Below the pieces are notes generated by a model, which saw only the letters and a list, made by a program, of their open reading frames with translations, did not search any database and was not told the origin of the DNA. The translations under genes were made by a program, and so were the position numbers. DNA of 64,000 bases from an uncultured Acetobacteraceae bacterium (GTDB lineage Bacteria > Pseudomonadota > Alphaproteobacteria > Acetobacterales > Acetobacteraceae), in contig CAIRCM010000186.1 of assembly GCA_903877125.1 (NCBI GenBank), positions 43,024 through 107,023 of the forward strand, read 5' to 3'. How positions within the stretch are numbered: position 1 is the first letter of the stretch; each line of letters opens with the position of its first letter. Positions 40,280 through 49,584 of the stretch are shown here, in pieces.

Positions 40280-41164
40280 TTACGTGTGAGAGAACATCCT
40301 CCGGCCCGGCACATCCAAGCGGGCCTGGAGGATCGATCCGGTCTTGGATTCCGTAATGAACAGCGTCTTGTTATCGGCCCCGCCGAACGCGATATTCGTC
40401 GTCATATCGCCAGCCGAAGTCGCGATGAAATGCAGCGGCAGCCCAATCCGGCTGTACACCCACACCCCACCCAATGTCGGATGCGCGATCACGACGTTGC
40501 CATCGTCGTCCAATGCCACCCCGTCCGGCCCGGCGCATGGCAATTGCGCAAACAGCCCCGCCCGCTTCGCCGGATCGTCCAGATCGATCCGCCACACCGC
40601 ATTCGCGCGCGTCACGGCCACGTAGAGCGCGTTCTCCCGCTTGCTCAGCACCAGTCCATTGGGGCTGGGCGCATTGGCGATAATCGTGTCCAGACTGCCG
40701 CTTTCCCGCAGGCAATACACATGGCCCGAGGCGTCCTGCAGCCCGGTCCGCCCCTGATCGGTGAAATACAAATCGCCGTTCGACGCGAAATGCAGATCGT
40801 TCAGCCCCTTGAACCGCTCCCCGGCCCGAGGCCCCGACAGCACCGTTTCGATCTTTCCGGCCGCGGTATCCAGCACCATCAGGCCGTTCTTCCGATCGGC
40901 AACGAAAGCGCGTCCGTCCTTGTGCAGCTTCAACCCATTGGGCGTGCCGTCATATTCGACAACGACCTCCCACTGCCTGTCCATCGAGATCCGGTAAATC
41001 CGCCCGGCCTGCACGTCGACACACAGCAGATTGCCATCCCGATCGACCGACGGCCCCTCCAGGAACCCGGCGCGACGACCATCGGCCCGTTTCGCCAGAC
41101 GATCGGGGATCCGGGAAAACACGTCCGAGGCATGGATTTGCAAAGTCGGAATCGGACCGGTCAT
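40280..41164 (-). CDS. SMP-30/gluconolactonase-like protein
   Basis: FLEGPSVDRDGNLLCVDVQAGRIYRIS, FKGLNDLHFASNGDLYFTDQGRTGLQD, SPNGLVLSKRENALYVA. Confidence 0.87.
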   Translation of the reverse strand: MTGPIPTLQIHASDVFSRIPDRLAKRADGRRAGFLEGPSVDRDGNLLCVDVQAGRIYRISMDRQWEVVVEYDGTPNGLKLHKDGRAFVADRKNGLMVLDTAAGKIETVLSGPRAGERFKGLNDLHFASNGDLYFTDQGRTGLQDASGHVYCLRESGSLDTIIANAPSPNGLVLSKRENALYVAVTRANAVWRIDLDDPAKRAGLFAQLPCAGPDGVALDDDGNVVIAHPTLGGVWVYSRIGLPLHFIATSAGDMTTNIAFGGADNKTLFITESKTGSILQARLDVPGRRMFSHT

Positions 41165-41165
41165 A

Positions 41166-42368
41166 TCAAATCACCCCCTCGGCGCGTAATGTTTCGATAT
41201 CCGCGTCGGAGTAGCCGGCGGCCCGCAGCACGTCCTGCGTATGCTGCCCCAACGCGGGCGGCGGCGCCGTGATGGGCACGGGCTTCCCGCCCAGCTTGTA
41301 ACCAGCCCCCACGACCTGCACGTCTCGTTCCAGACGCGGCACATGCACCGTCTGCAACTGCCCCCTCTCCCGCATCTGCGCGTGCTCGGCGATCTGCGGC
41401 ACCGAGTATACGGGCCCAGCCGGCACGCCATGCGCGATCAGCTTCGCCTCCCACGCCGCGGCGGTATCCGTCGCAAGGTGGTTCTCCAATATCTCCTGCA
41501 AGACCCGCTGGTTCTTCATCCGATCGTCGCGTTCGGCGAACCGCGGATCGGTCTTAAGTTCCGGCAATCCCAGCGCATCGCAGGTGGCGGCAAACTGCTT
41601 CTGCTCATTATTAACAATGTTCAACGGCCCATCGCCGGTCCGGAACGTGCCCGACGGCGCCGAAGTCTGCGAGTGGTTACCGATCGGCTTCGGCACATTC
41701 CCCGCGTTCAGGTAGTTCGAAATCACCCAGGACGTGATGCTCCCAAGCGAGGAGTCCAGCATCGAAACATCGATTGTCTCCCCCTCCCCGGTGTTCGCAC
41801 GCCGCACCAGTGCCGAGGCAATCGCGAAAGCCGCCGTAATCGCGGCGGTCGTGTCGCAGACCACCAGCCCCGCCTTCACAGGTGCGGTTTCCGCGTCGCC
41901 CGTCAGACTCATCAGCCCGCAATAGCCCTGAATGATCTGATCGTAGCTCGCCCGCTGCGCCAACGGCCCGGTCTGACCAAATCCCGAAACCGCGCAGTAG
42001 ATCAACCGCGGATTCAGCGTCCGTAACGTTTCGGCGGAAAGTCCAAGCCGCGCCATCGCACCTGGTCGAAAGTTTTCCAGAACGACATCGGCGCCTTTTA
42101 CCAGCGTGCGGAAGACTTCCTTGCCCTTTTCGCTTTTCAAATTCAGCGACAGGGATTTCTTGTTCGAATTGAACGCGAGGAACGAGGTGCCCATCTGCTT
42201 GCGGCCGGCGGCCAGATCGGCCCCCATCTTGCGCGACAGGTCACCGATCCCCGGCACTTCCACCTTGATGACCTCCGCCCCCATCAGCGCGAGCTGATAC
42301 GAAGCGAGCGGCCCCGCGATCACATTCGAAAGATCCAGCACCCGGATCCCGGCAAGCGGCAGCGTCAT
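41166..42368 (-). CDS. CaiB/BaiF CoA-transferase family protein
   Basis: PLAGIRVLDLSNVIAGPLASYQLALMGAEVIKVE...DVVLENFRPGAMARLGL. Confidence 0.92.
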   Translation of the reverse strand: MTLPLAGIRVLDLSNVIAGPLASYQLALMGAEVIKVEVPGIGDLSRKMGADLAAGRKQMGTSFLAFNSNKKSLSLNLKSEKGKEVFRTLVKGADVVLENFRPGAMARLGLSAETLRTLNPRLIYCAVSGFGQTGPLAQRASYDQIIQGYCGLMSLTGDAETAPVKAGLVVCDTTAAITAAFAIASALVRRANTGEGETIDVSMLDSSLGSITSWVISNYLNAGNVPKPIGNHSQTSAPSGTFRTGDGPLNIVNNEQKQFAATCDALGLPELKTDPRFAERDDRMKNQRVLQEILENHLATDTAAAWEAKLIAHGVPAGPVYSVPQIAEHAQMRERGQLQTVHVPRLERDVQVVGAGYKLGGKPVPITAPPPALGQHTQDVLRAAGYSDADIETLRAEGVI

Positions 42369-43330
42369 GCGGATGCCCCCTCGCGCGCCGCCGCCCGCAA
42401 CCGGGCCAGGTTCCCGCCCTGCTTGATCGATCCCGGCAGCGGATGCCCCACGATATCCTCGGCCAGCATCGCGCACTCGATCAGCGAATCCAGATCGACA
42501 CCGGTTTCGACACCCATTTCATGGCAGAGGAAAACCAGATCCTCAGTTGAAACATTTCCCGCGGCACCCTTATGCGCGGCAAACGGACAACCGCCCAATC
42601 CGCCGACGGCCGCATCGAATTTCCGGATACCCATTTCCAACCCGGCATAGGCATTGGCGATGCCCATCCCCCGCGTATCGTGCAGATGCAGGCTCAGGAC
42701 AGCATCGGGATACTTGTCCCGCACCGCCCCAACCACGCGCTTGATCGCCACCGGCGTCGCCCAGGCCATCGTGTCGGCGAGCGATATTTTCTCGTACTCG
42801 ACCCCATGCTCCCGAGCGAGCGCCATTAGCGTGCCAACGCATTCCACGACTTTGGAAACCGGGATATCGCCCTGGAAATTGCAGCCGAACGCATTGGAAA
42901 CCGAGGCATCCCGCACAGGAATCCCCAGCTTCTTGTAACGTTCGATCTCTCCATGCGTGTGGGCCAGATGCTGTTCCGGCGTCCGGTTGATGTTACGCTT
43001 CATGAACACGTCGGACGGATAGACCCGCACCTTGCCTTCCAGCGTCAGCTTTCCCGACGCGCGTGCCCGTTCCAGGCCGGCATCGTTGAACCACAGCGCG
43101 GTATAATCCACCCCGGGCGTGGTTTTCATGCGCGCGACGATTTCGTCCGCATCGGCCATCCCGGGCACCTGTTTGCGGCTGACGAACGAGGCCACCTGTA
43201 TCCGCCGCAGTCCGGTTGCCGAAAGCGCATCCACCAGTTCGACCTTGCGATCGGTCGCGATGGGGCCTTTCTCGATCTGGAAACCTTCCCGAGGACCTTC
43301 CTCGGTGATCAAAACTGATTCCGGTATCAT
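42365..43330 (-). CDS. Hydroxymethylglutaryl-CoA lyase family
   Basis: TEEGPREGFQIEKGPIATDRKVELVDALSATGLRRIQVASFVSRKQVPGMAD; LHLHDTRGMGIANAYAGLEMG; GCPFAAHKGAAGNVSTED. Confidence 0.9.
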   Translation of the reverse strand: MIPESVLITEEGPREGFQIEKGPIATDRKVELVDALSATGLRRIQVASFVSRKQVPGMADADEIVARMKTTPGVDYTALWFNDAGLERARASGKLTLEGKVRVYPSDVFMKRNINRTPEQHLAHTHGEIERYKKLGIPVRDASVSNAFGCNFQGDIPVSKVVECVGTLMALAREHGVEYEKISLADTMAWATPVAIKRVVGAVRDKYPDAVLSLHLHDTRGMGIANAYAGLEMGIRKFDAAVGGLGGCPFAAHKGAAGNVSTEDLVFLCHEMGVETGVDLDSLIECAMLAEDIVGHPLPGSIKQGGNLARLRAAAREGASA

Positions 43331-43331
43331 G

Positions 43332-44498
43332 TCAGAACACCCCAAAACCCATGATTCCGTCGGCCGGATCGAAATCCCCAACGATTTTCTTGCCGATCAG
43401 ATCGCGCAGCGTTTCCGAAGCGCCTCCGCCGATCGACCCGTAACGGGCGCCGCGATAGAACCGTGACACAGGAAACTCATCGGTGAACCCGAAGCCGCCA
43501 TGCACCTGCACCGCCTCGGTCGTGACCCGCAATGACATTTCGTTGTTGAACACCTTCGAAGCCGCCGACAAAAACGGGTCGGGGAACGGGTTTGCCGACA
43601 GACACGCCCGATACAACAGCCCGCGCCCGGCTTCGATATCCTTGAACATATCGGCCAGCTTCCAGCGCATACCCTGAAAGTCGGAGATCGGTTTGCCGAA
43701 GATCGTGCGTTCCCGGACGTAGTTCACCGCCTCATCGAACGCACCTTCCGCCAAACCCAAGGAAATCGCGGGATTCAGGCACCGTTGCGTATTGAACGCG
43801 CTCAGCAGCTTCCGAAATCCATCCTCGCGGATCACCAGATTTTCCAGCGGCAGCTCGCAATCGTCGAACTGAATTTCGTGCAGGTTCTCGCCACCCATGG
43901 TGTGGTAGGTGCCGGTCACGGCAAAGCCCTTCGTGTCGGGCTCGACCAGCACGCAACCGATGCCTTCCCGTCCCGGCTTCCCGTCGATACGGGTAAACAC
44001 CACGAACATACCGGCCTCTTTCGCGCGACTGATCAGGGTTTTCGTCCCCTTCAAAATCACCCGATCGTTAACAATTCGGGCGTTTGTGCGGTAATTGGCG
44101 ACGTCGGTGCCGGCATGGGGTTCGGTCATGCAGATCGCCAGAATGCAGTCGCCGCTGACCACCGCCGGCAGGATGCGTTCCTTGATCGCGTTCGGCGCAT
44201 AGCGAGCGATCACCCTTGTCTGCACGCCCGCCTCGCCCAGCACGGCCATGGCGGTCACGTAATCGACCTTGGCGATTTCCTCCAGGATCAGCGCGGTATC
44301 CAGGATCGACAGCGCCATGCCGCCGTATTCCTCCGGCACGGACATGCCGAGAACGCCGAGTTCCGCCAATTTCTTGATGTTTTCCCAGGGGAAGGTGCCG
44401 TCCATCCAACGCATCGCGTTCGGCTTGAATTCGCTCTGCGCCAGCGCCCGCACAGACTGGATCATCTCCCGCTGCTCTGCCGCGATGTGGAAATCCAT
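43332..44498 (-). CDS. Acyl-CoA dehydrogenase
   Basis: MSVPEEYGGMALSIL, AICMTEPHAGTDVANYRTNA, QVHGGFGFTDEFPVSRFYRGARYGSIGGGASETLRDLI. Confidence 0.9.
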   Translation of the reverse strand: MDFHIAAEQREMIQSVRALAQSEFKPNAMRWMDGTFPWENIKKLAELGVLGMSVPEEYGGMALSILDTALILEEIAKVDYVTAMAVLGEAGVQTRVIARYAPNAIKERILPAVVSGDCILAICMTEPHAGTDVANYRTNARIVNDRVILKGTKTLISRAKEAGMFVVFTRIDGKPGREGIGCVLVEPDTKGFAVTGTYHTMGGENLHEIQFDDCELPLENLVIREDGFRKLLSAFNTQRCLNPAISLGLAEGAFDEAVNYVRERTIFGKPISDFQGMRWKLADMFKDIEAGRGLLYRACLSANPFPDPFLSAASKVFNNEMSLRVTTEAVQVHGGFGFTDEFPVSRFYRGARYGSIGGGASETLRDLIGKKIVGDFDPADGIMGFGVF

Positions 44499-44534
44499 GG
44501 TTCATTCTCCCGTTTCGTGGGATCGATTGTAGCC

Positions 44535-44925
44535 TCAGGTCAGCGCATGCGGAAAGCGCGCCAGGGTTCGGCGCCAGGCCGCGTCCATGTCCGGGGTCCA
44601 CTCGCCCCCAAGGATGTCCTTGAAGACCGTCATCACGACGCGGAAGAAAGTGTCGAAAACCTCCGGCTCCACACCAAGGCCAACGTGATTGACCCGTTCG
44701 ATCTCAACCAGGCCCACCGCGTAAGCGTCGCCCCCGGCGCAATCCAGCAGTGCTTCCAAGGTAACCGCCAGCATCTCCCCCCGCACCAGCCCGGCGGTGT
44801 CGCGCACGAACAGTGCCTCGATTTCGGGATTTTCCCTGAACAGGCGTTGGAAAACCTACGGCGCGGGGTCCCCCGCACGTTCGGCGACCAATTCCAGGCT
44901 GTGGGCGATGATATCGGTGTCCATG
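44535..44925 (-). pseudogene. Globin-like protein interrupted by an in-frame TAG at 44856-44858
   Basis: MDTDIIAHSLELVAERAGDPAP-*-VFQRLFRENPEIEALFVRDTAGLVRGEMLAVTLEALLDCAGGD...ERVNHVGLGVEPEVFDTFFRVVMTVFKDILGGEWTPDMDAAWRRTLARFPHALT. Confidence 0.65.
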
Positions 44926-45006
44926 CCGGCATCCTGCCAGCGTCCGTTTGGCAATCCAACCGGTCGATGCTATCGGACCTACCGAACAGTATCGGAGCAG
45001 AGTCTC

Positions 45007-45972
45007 GTGAACGACGCGCTACCGCCGGGCTTGGCACCCCTCGATTCGATCGAGCAGGTCGACCAGGGGTTGTCGGCCGCCGGCTATATCGCCAACCGGC
45101 AGATTTCCACCGCCATCTACATGGCGCATCATTTGCAAAAGCCGATCCTCGTGGAAGGCCCGGCCGGCGTCGGCAAAACCGAACTGGCGAAGTCCGTCGC
45201 GTCCTGGATGAAACTGCCGCTGATCCGCATGCAATGTTACGAGGGCCTTGATGAATCCAAGGCATTGTATGAGTGGAAATACGGTAAGCAGTTGCTCTAC
45301 ACCCAAATCCTCAAGGACAAGATCGGTTCGGTCATAGGTGATTCCGATAATCTGTCGACCTCGCTGACCAAGCTGCACGCCTTCGGCGATATCTTCTTCT
45401 CCAAGCAGTTTCTGGAACCCAGGCCGCTGCTGCGCGCGCTGGAAGAACCGGCCGGCGCCGTCCTGCTGATCGACGAAATCGACAAATCCGATCAGGAATT
45501 CGAAGCGTTCCTGCTGGAAATCCTGTCCGATTTCCAGGTCACGATTCCGGAAATCGGCACCGTCGGCGCCATCGTTCCGCCGATCGTTCTGCTGACGTCG
45601 AACTCCACCCGCGACCTCGGCGACGCCCTGAAGCGCCGCTGCCTCCACCTCCACATCGGCTTTCCCGATGAAAAGCTCGAAGCCCGCATCATCGCCTCCC
45701 GCGTGCCTGGAATCGACGAACGGCTGCTGCGGCAACTCGTCAGCTTCGTGCAACAGCTGCGGGCGCTGGATCTGAAGAAGGTGCCCTCGGTCAGCGAAAC
45801 AATCGACTGGGCGAAGGTGCTGGTCCTGCTCCACACCTCGGTCTTGAGCGTCGATCTCGTGCGCGACACCCTGAATGTCCTGTTGAAGTTCGAGGCCGAT
45901 ATCGAAGCCGCCGGCAAACAGATCGCCGGCCTGACCCACAAGGCGCGTGCCGATGCCGGCGTGCCGGCCTGA
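45007..45972 (+). CDS. MoxR-family AAA+ ATPase (pair 1)
   Basis: GTG start; KPILVEGPAGVGKTELAK, GAVLLIDEIDKSDQEFEAFLLEILSD, VLLTSNSTRDLGDALKRRC. Confidence 0.92.
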   Translation: MNDALPPGLAPLDSIEQVDQGLSAAGYIANRQISTAIYMAHHLQKPILVEGPAGVGKTELAKSVASWMKLPLIRMQCYEGLDESKALYEWKYGKQLLYTQILKDKIGSVIGDSDNLSTSLTKLHAFGDIFFSKQFLEPRPLLRALEEPAGAVLLIDEIDKSDQEFEAFLLEILSDFQVTIPEIGTVGAIVPPIVLLTSNSTRDLGDALKRRCLHLHIGFPDEKLEARIIASRVPGIDERLLRQLVSFVQQLRALDLKKVPSVSETIDWAKVLVLLHTSVLSVDLVRDTLNVLLKFEADIEAAGKQIAGLTHKARADAGVPA

Positions 45973-47354
45973 TGTCGGCCACCACGGCCTCGGCCAGCGA
46001 GCCTTTACGCCGGTTCCTCCAGGTCGCCCGAGGCGCGGGTTTGCGCGTCTCGGCGGCCGAGGGGATCGACGCGGCTAGGGCGGTCCAACTCATCGGGTTC
46101 GCGGACCGGACGATCCTGAAGGATTCCCTCGGCCTCATCCTCGCGAAAACGCCGGAGGAAAAAGCCGCCTACGACGAAGCTTTCGAACTTTATTTCAAAC
46201 GCGACGACCTCGGCGCCGCCGATGAAGCGGAAGCGCCCGCAGGTGGCGCCAACAACCAGGTCGTGGCCGGAGAGGGACAGGGGGATGGCCAAGGCCAGGG
46301 CCTCGGCCGTTTGCTCGAACAGGACGACCGCGCTGCCCTCGCCACCGAAATGGAAAAGGCCGCCCGCGAGTCCTGTATCGAAAACATTCGCTTTTTTACT
46401 CAGAAAAACCTCTACGCCCGCCGCATCCTGGACAAAATGGGACTGCGCCAGGTGGAACGGGATATGGAGGCCCTGCGCCAATCCGGCACGCCCGAGGGTC
46501 TGGGCCGCGCCCAGTTCCTCGAAGGCCGGCTCGACCAGCTGCGCGACTCCGTTCGCGATTTCGTCGAACGCAACCTGATCCTGTTCGCCCGCGGCGAGAC
46601 CGAAAAATTCCGCGAGGAACTGCTGAAATCCGCCCGCCTTTCGAATCTCGAACGGCGGGACCTCGACCGGATGCGCGTGCTGGTGCGCCAGATGGCGAAG
46701 AAACTCGCCGCCCGCTTCGCGAAAACACGCCGCCGTCGGCTGCGCGGCCAGTTGGACATCCGCCGCACCATGCGCCGGAACATGGGCTGGGGCGGCATAC
46801 CGTTCATCACCGTGTGGAAACAGAAACGCATCGAAAAGCCGCGCGTCATGGTCCTGTGCGACGTATCCGGTTCGGTGGCGCCGATGTCGCAGTTTCTGCT
46901 GATGTTTCTTTACGCCCTGAACGAAGCCCTGTCGGACATCCGCGCTTTCGCCTTCGCCGGATCGTTGATCGAGGTGTCCGATATCCTGGAAAGCCAGCCG
47001 GTGGAACAGGCGATCACCAAGATCATGGAAACCATCGGTTTCGGGTCTTCGAATTTCGGCAATTCATTCGCCGATTTCGAGGAGGGCTGGATGAAGGACG
47101 TCACCAACAAGACGACCATCATCATCCTCGGCGATGCCCGCGGCAACCGCACCGACCCGCGTACCGACATCGTCGCCCGCATGTCGGAACGGTCGAAGCG
47201 TATAATCTGGCTGAACCCGGAATATAAATCGGCCTGGGGCACGGGCGATTCAGACATGTATCGCTATGCCCCATTCTGCAACATGGTGACGGTGTGCAAC
47301 ACACTCCGCCACCTCGAACGCGCCATCGCCGATATTTTGGAAGACGCGGCCTAA
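45972..47354 (+). CDS. VWA domain protein, CoxE-like (pair 1)
   Basis: VMVLCDVSGSVAPMSQF MIDAS motif; overlaps the moxR stop. Confidence 0.9.
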   Translation: MSATTASASEPLRRFLQVARGAGLRVSAAEGIDAARAVQLIGFADRTILKDSLGLILAKTPEEKAAYDEAFELYFKRDDLGAADEAEAPAGGANNQVVAGEGQGDGQGQGLGRLLEQDDRAALATEMEKAARESCIENIRFFTQKNLYARRILDKMGLRQVERDMEALRQSGTPEGLGRAQFLEGRLDQLRDSVRDFVERNLILFARGETEKFREELLKSARLSNLERRDLDRMRVLVRQMAKKLAARFAKTRRRRLRGQLDIRRTMRRNMGWGGIPFITVWKQKRIEKPRVMVLCDVSGSVAPMSQFLLMFLYALNEALSDIRAFAFAGSLIEVSDILESQPVEQAITKIMETIGFGSSNFGNSFADFEEGWMKDVTNKTTIIILGDARGNRTDPRTDIVARMSERSKRIIWLNPEYKSAWGTGDSDMYRYAPFCNMVTVCNTLRHLERAIADILEDAA

Positions 47355-48130
47355 GCCGTCGCCCCCCCATCCACCGCCAACGCCACGCCCGTCACGAACG
47401 AAGCCTCATCCGACAACAGGAACAGCGCCGCATTGGCGATTTCCTCCGGTTCGCCAGGGCGGCCCATCGGGGTTTGCGCGGCGCGCTTCCACACCAGGGA
47501 TTCCGCCGTTTCCCCAGCCGGCATCTGACTATCCGGACGAGCAACAAACACCCGCAGCATCGGCGTGTTGATCGGTCCCGGGCAAATCGCGTTGACCCGG
47601 ATTTTCTCCTTTGCGTAACGTTTCGACAATCCCCGCACCATGCCCACGATGCCGAATTTCGCGACATTGTAGACAGGGCTGAACTGCGATCCCACCAATC
47701 CCGATGTCGAGGCCGTGAACAGGATCGATCCGCCGCCCCGCGCCCGAAGCTCCGGCAGCGCCTGTTCGGTGGTCATCAGCACCGATTTCACGTTCAACTG
47801 CATCGTGAAGTCGTATTCTTTCCAATCCAGCCCTTCCACAGATGCCGGCCCCGGCGACCCCACATGGTTCCACACGAAATCCAGCGCACCGAACGCCTTG
47901 GTCGTATCCCGAACGATGGACCGAGCAAAATTCTCGTCTGTGAGATCGCCGGCCAGACCGATCGCCTTGCCGCCCGCGGCGGTGATGGTATCGACCACCG
48001 CACTCACCGCATCCGGGTTCAGGTCCACCACCGCCACCGATGCCCCCTCGGCCGCGAAACGGATCGCCCCCGCTCGGCCCATTCCGGAACCCGCCGCCGA
48101 TACGATCCCTATTTTGTCTTTCATGCGCAT
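47351..48130 (-). CDS. SDR family oxidoreductase
   Basis: VSAAGSGMGRAGAIRFA, YNVAK catalytic motif. Confidence 0.88.
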   Translation of the reverse strand: MRMKDKIGIVSAAGSGMGRAGAIRFAAEGASVAVVDLNPDAVSAVVDTITAAGGKAIGLAGDLTDENFARSIVRDTTKAFGALDFVWNHVGSPGPASVEGLDWKEYDFTMQLNVKSVLMTTEQALPELRARGGGSILFTASTSGLVGSQFSPVYNVAKFGIVGMVRGLSKRYAKEKIRVNAICPGPINTPMLRVFVARPDSQMPAGETAESLVWKRAAQTPMGRPGEPEEIANAALFLLSDEASFVTGVALAVDGGATA

Positions 48131-48134
48131 GGCA

Positions 48135-49001
48135 TTATCCTCCTGTTTCCATCGGCAGACTCTCGTCTTTCGCCCATTCCGAAAGCGATGCGTCATAGAT
48201 TTTGACGTTCTCGTGCCCCAGCATCACCAGAACCAATGCGTCCGCGCTGGCCGCGATCCCGCCGCCACAATAGGCAATGACCGGCCGGTCCAACGCCCCG
48301 ACGGCCCCAAGCCGCTCCCGAAGCACGTTGGGCGGCAAGAACACATTTGTCGCGGGGTCCAAAAGATGCGCCGCCGGCAAGGCCACGCTGCCGGGAATCT
48401 GCCCCGGGCGACCATAGGTCGTACCCGCATATTGCCCCGGCATCAAAGCATTCAGCGTGCAGATACCGGCATCGCCTATCGCCGCGACGACGGCATCCTT
48501 GCCGACCATCAGCCCCCGCTCGGCGGTCACCGTAAACATGCCCGGCGGCCGAACCCCGCCTGGCCCCGTTTCCGTCGGCCGGTTCTCCCGGTGCCACTTC
48601 TGCCAGCCGCCATTCAAAACCGCGGCGTTGTCGTGCCCGAATTCCCGCAGCAACCACCACACGCGGGAGGCCCACCAGGGATTGCCGGTGCTGTAGGTCA
48701 CCACACGGGTATTGTTGCTGATCCCGAAACGCCGCATCGCCGCCGCGAACCCCGCCGCCGTCGGTCGCATGAAGGCCGTCTTCGCCCCGGCATCCGAAAC
48801 ATCCCGCTGCACGTCGCAAAACTGCGCGGCCCGCACGTGCCCTTTCTCATAATCGGCCAACCCGGGCTCGATCTTATACGGCCCGTCCGGCTGCACCCGC
48901 AGATGCACCGTGCAGTCCAGCACCACGACATCCGGATTGCTCAGATTCTGTTCCAGCCAATCGGTCTCGACCAGAAACTCCGGATGCGCGAACCCGGTCA
49001 T
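48135..49001 (-). CDS. Sulfurtransferase (rhodanese tandem), second paralogue in window
   Basis: VWWLLREFGHDNAAVLNGGWQKW, active-site AYCGGGIAASADA. Confidence 0.87.
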   Translation of the reverse strand: MTGFAHPEFLVETDWLEQNLSNPDVVVLDCTVHLRVQPDGPYKIEPGLADYEKGHVRAAQFCDVQRDVSDAGAKTAFMRPTAAGFAAAMRRFGISNNTRVVTYSTGNPWWASRVWWLLREFGHDNAAVLNGGWQKWHRENRPTETGPGGVRPPGMFTVTAERGLMVGKDAVVAAIGDAGICTLNALMPGQYAGTTYGRPGQIPGSVALPAAHLLDPATNVFLPPNVLRERLGAVGALDRPVIAYCGGGIAASADALVLVMLGHENVKIYDASLSEWAKDESLPMETGG

Positions 49002-49004
49002 CGC

Positions 49005-49412
49005 TCAATGCCCCGGCGCGAGTTCGGCAAGCTCGATCACCACGTTCCCGGTCGCCGAGGGATCCAGAAACACGATCTTCGATCCGCCATGCCCGGTCTT
49101 CCAGGTCTCGCTCTGGAGTTTCACGTTTTTCGCCTTCAACTCGGCGATGGCGGATTCGATATCCTCCACTTCGAAGCAGATATGGAACAGGCCGGTGCCC
49201 TTCTCGGCGATCCATTTGGTCACGCCGGACTCCGGGCCCTGACCTTCCAGCAACTCGATATAGGTCTGACCCACCGGCAGCATCGCCAGCTTGGTCTGGC
49301 CGATCTGTTCCTCGTATTCCAGGTCCAGACCGAAAGTGTCGCGCATCAGCGCCAGCGACTGCTTCATCGAAGCAACGGCGATCGCGATGTGTTCCACCCG
49401 TTTGATTTTCAT
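49005..49412 (-). CDS. mce: VOC family protein (methylmalonyl-CoA epimerase-like)
   Basis: MKIKRVEHIAIAVASMKQSLALMRDTFGLDLEYEEQI...GLFHICFEVEDIESAIAELKAK...IVFLDPSATGNVVIELAEL. Confidence 0.85.
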   Translation of the reverse strand: MKIKRVEHIAIAVASMKQSLALMRDTFGLDLEYEEQIGQTKLAMLPVGQTYIELLEGQGPESGVTKWIAEKGTGLFHICFEVEDIESAIAELKAKNVKLQSETWKTGHGGSKIVFLDPSATGNVVIELAELAPGH

Positions 49413-49584
49413 GGCGGTTTCCTCGGTTATCGTGGCGGAATGCCCGTGTCATGGGCCCGCACTCTCAGCATGGAACGCAGCCTATCGAGGTCCGGCAGCG
49501 GCCGCAAATCGCAGACCCGCTCAAGCAGCATGGACCGGAACGCCGACGCGGCCTATTTGTCCGAACGGCGTAGGAGGTGTGGGC

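Noticed and set aside
44856-44858. Amber codon as pyrrolysine recoding site
   Set aside because: No precedent for Pyl in globins and no Pyl machinery visible; a point mutation or sequencing error is far simpler
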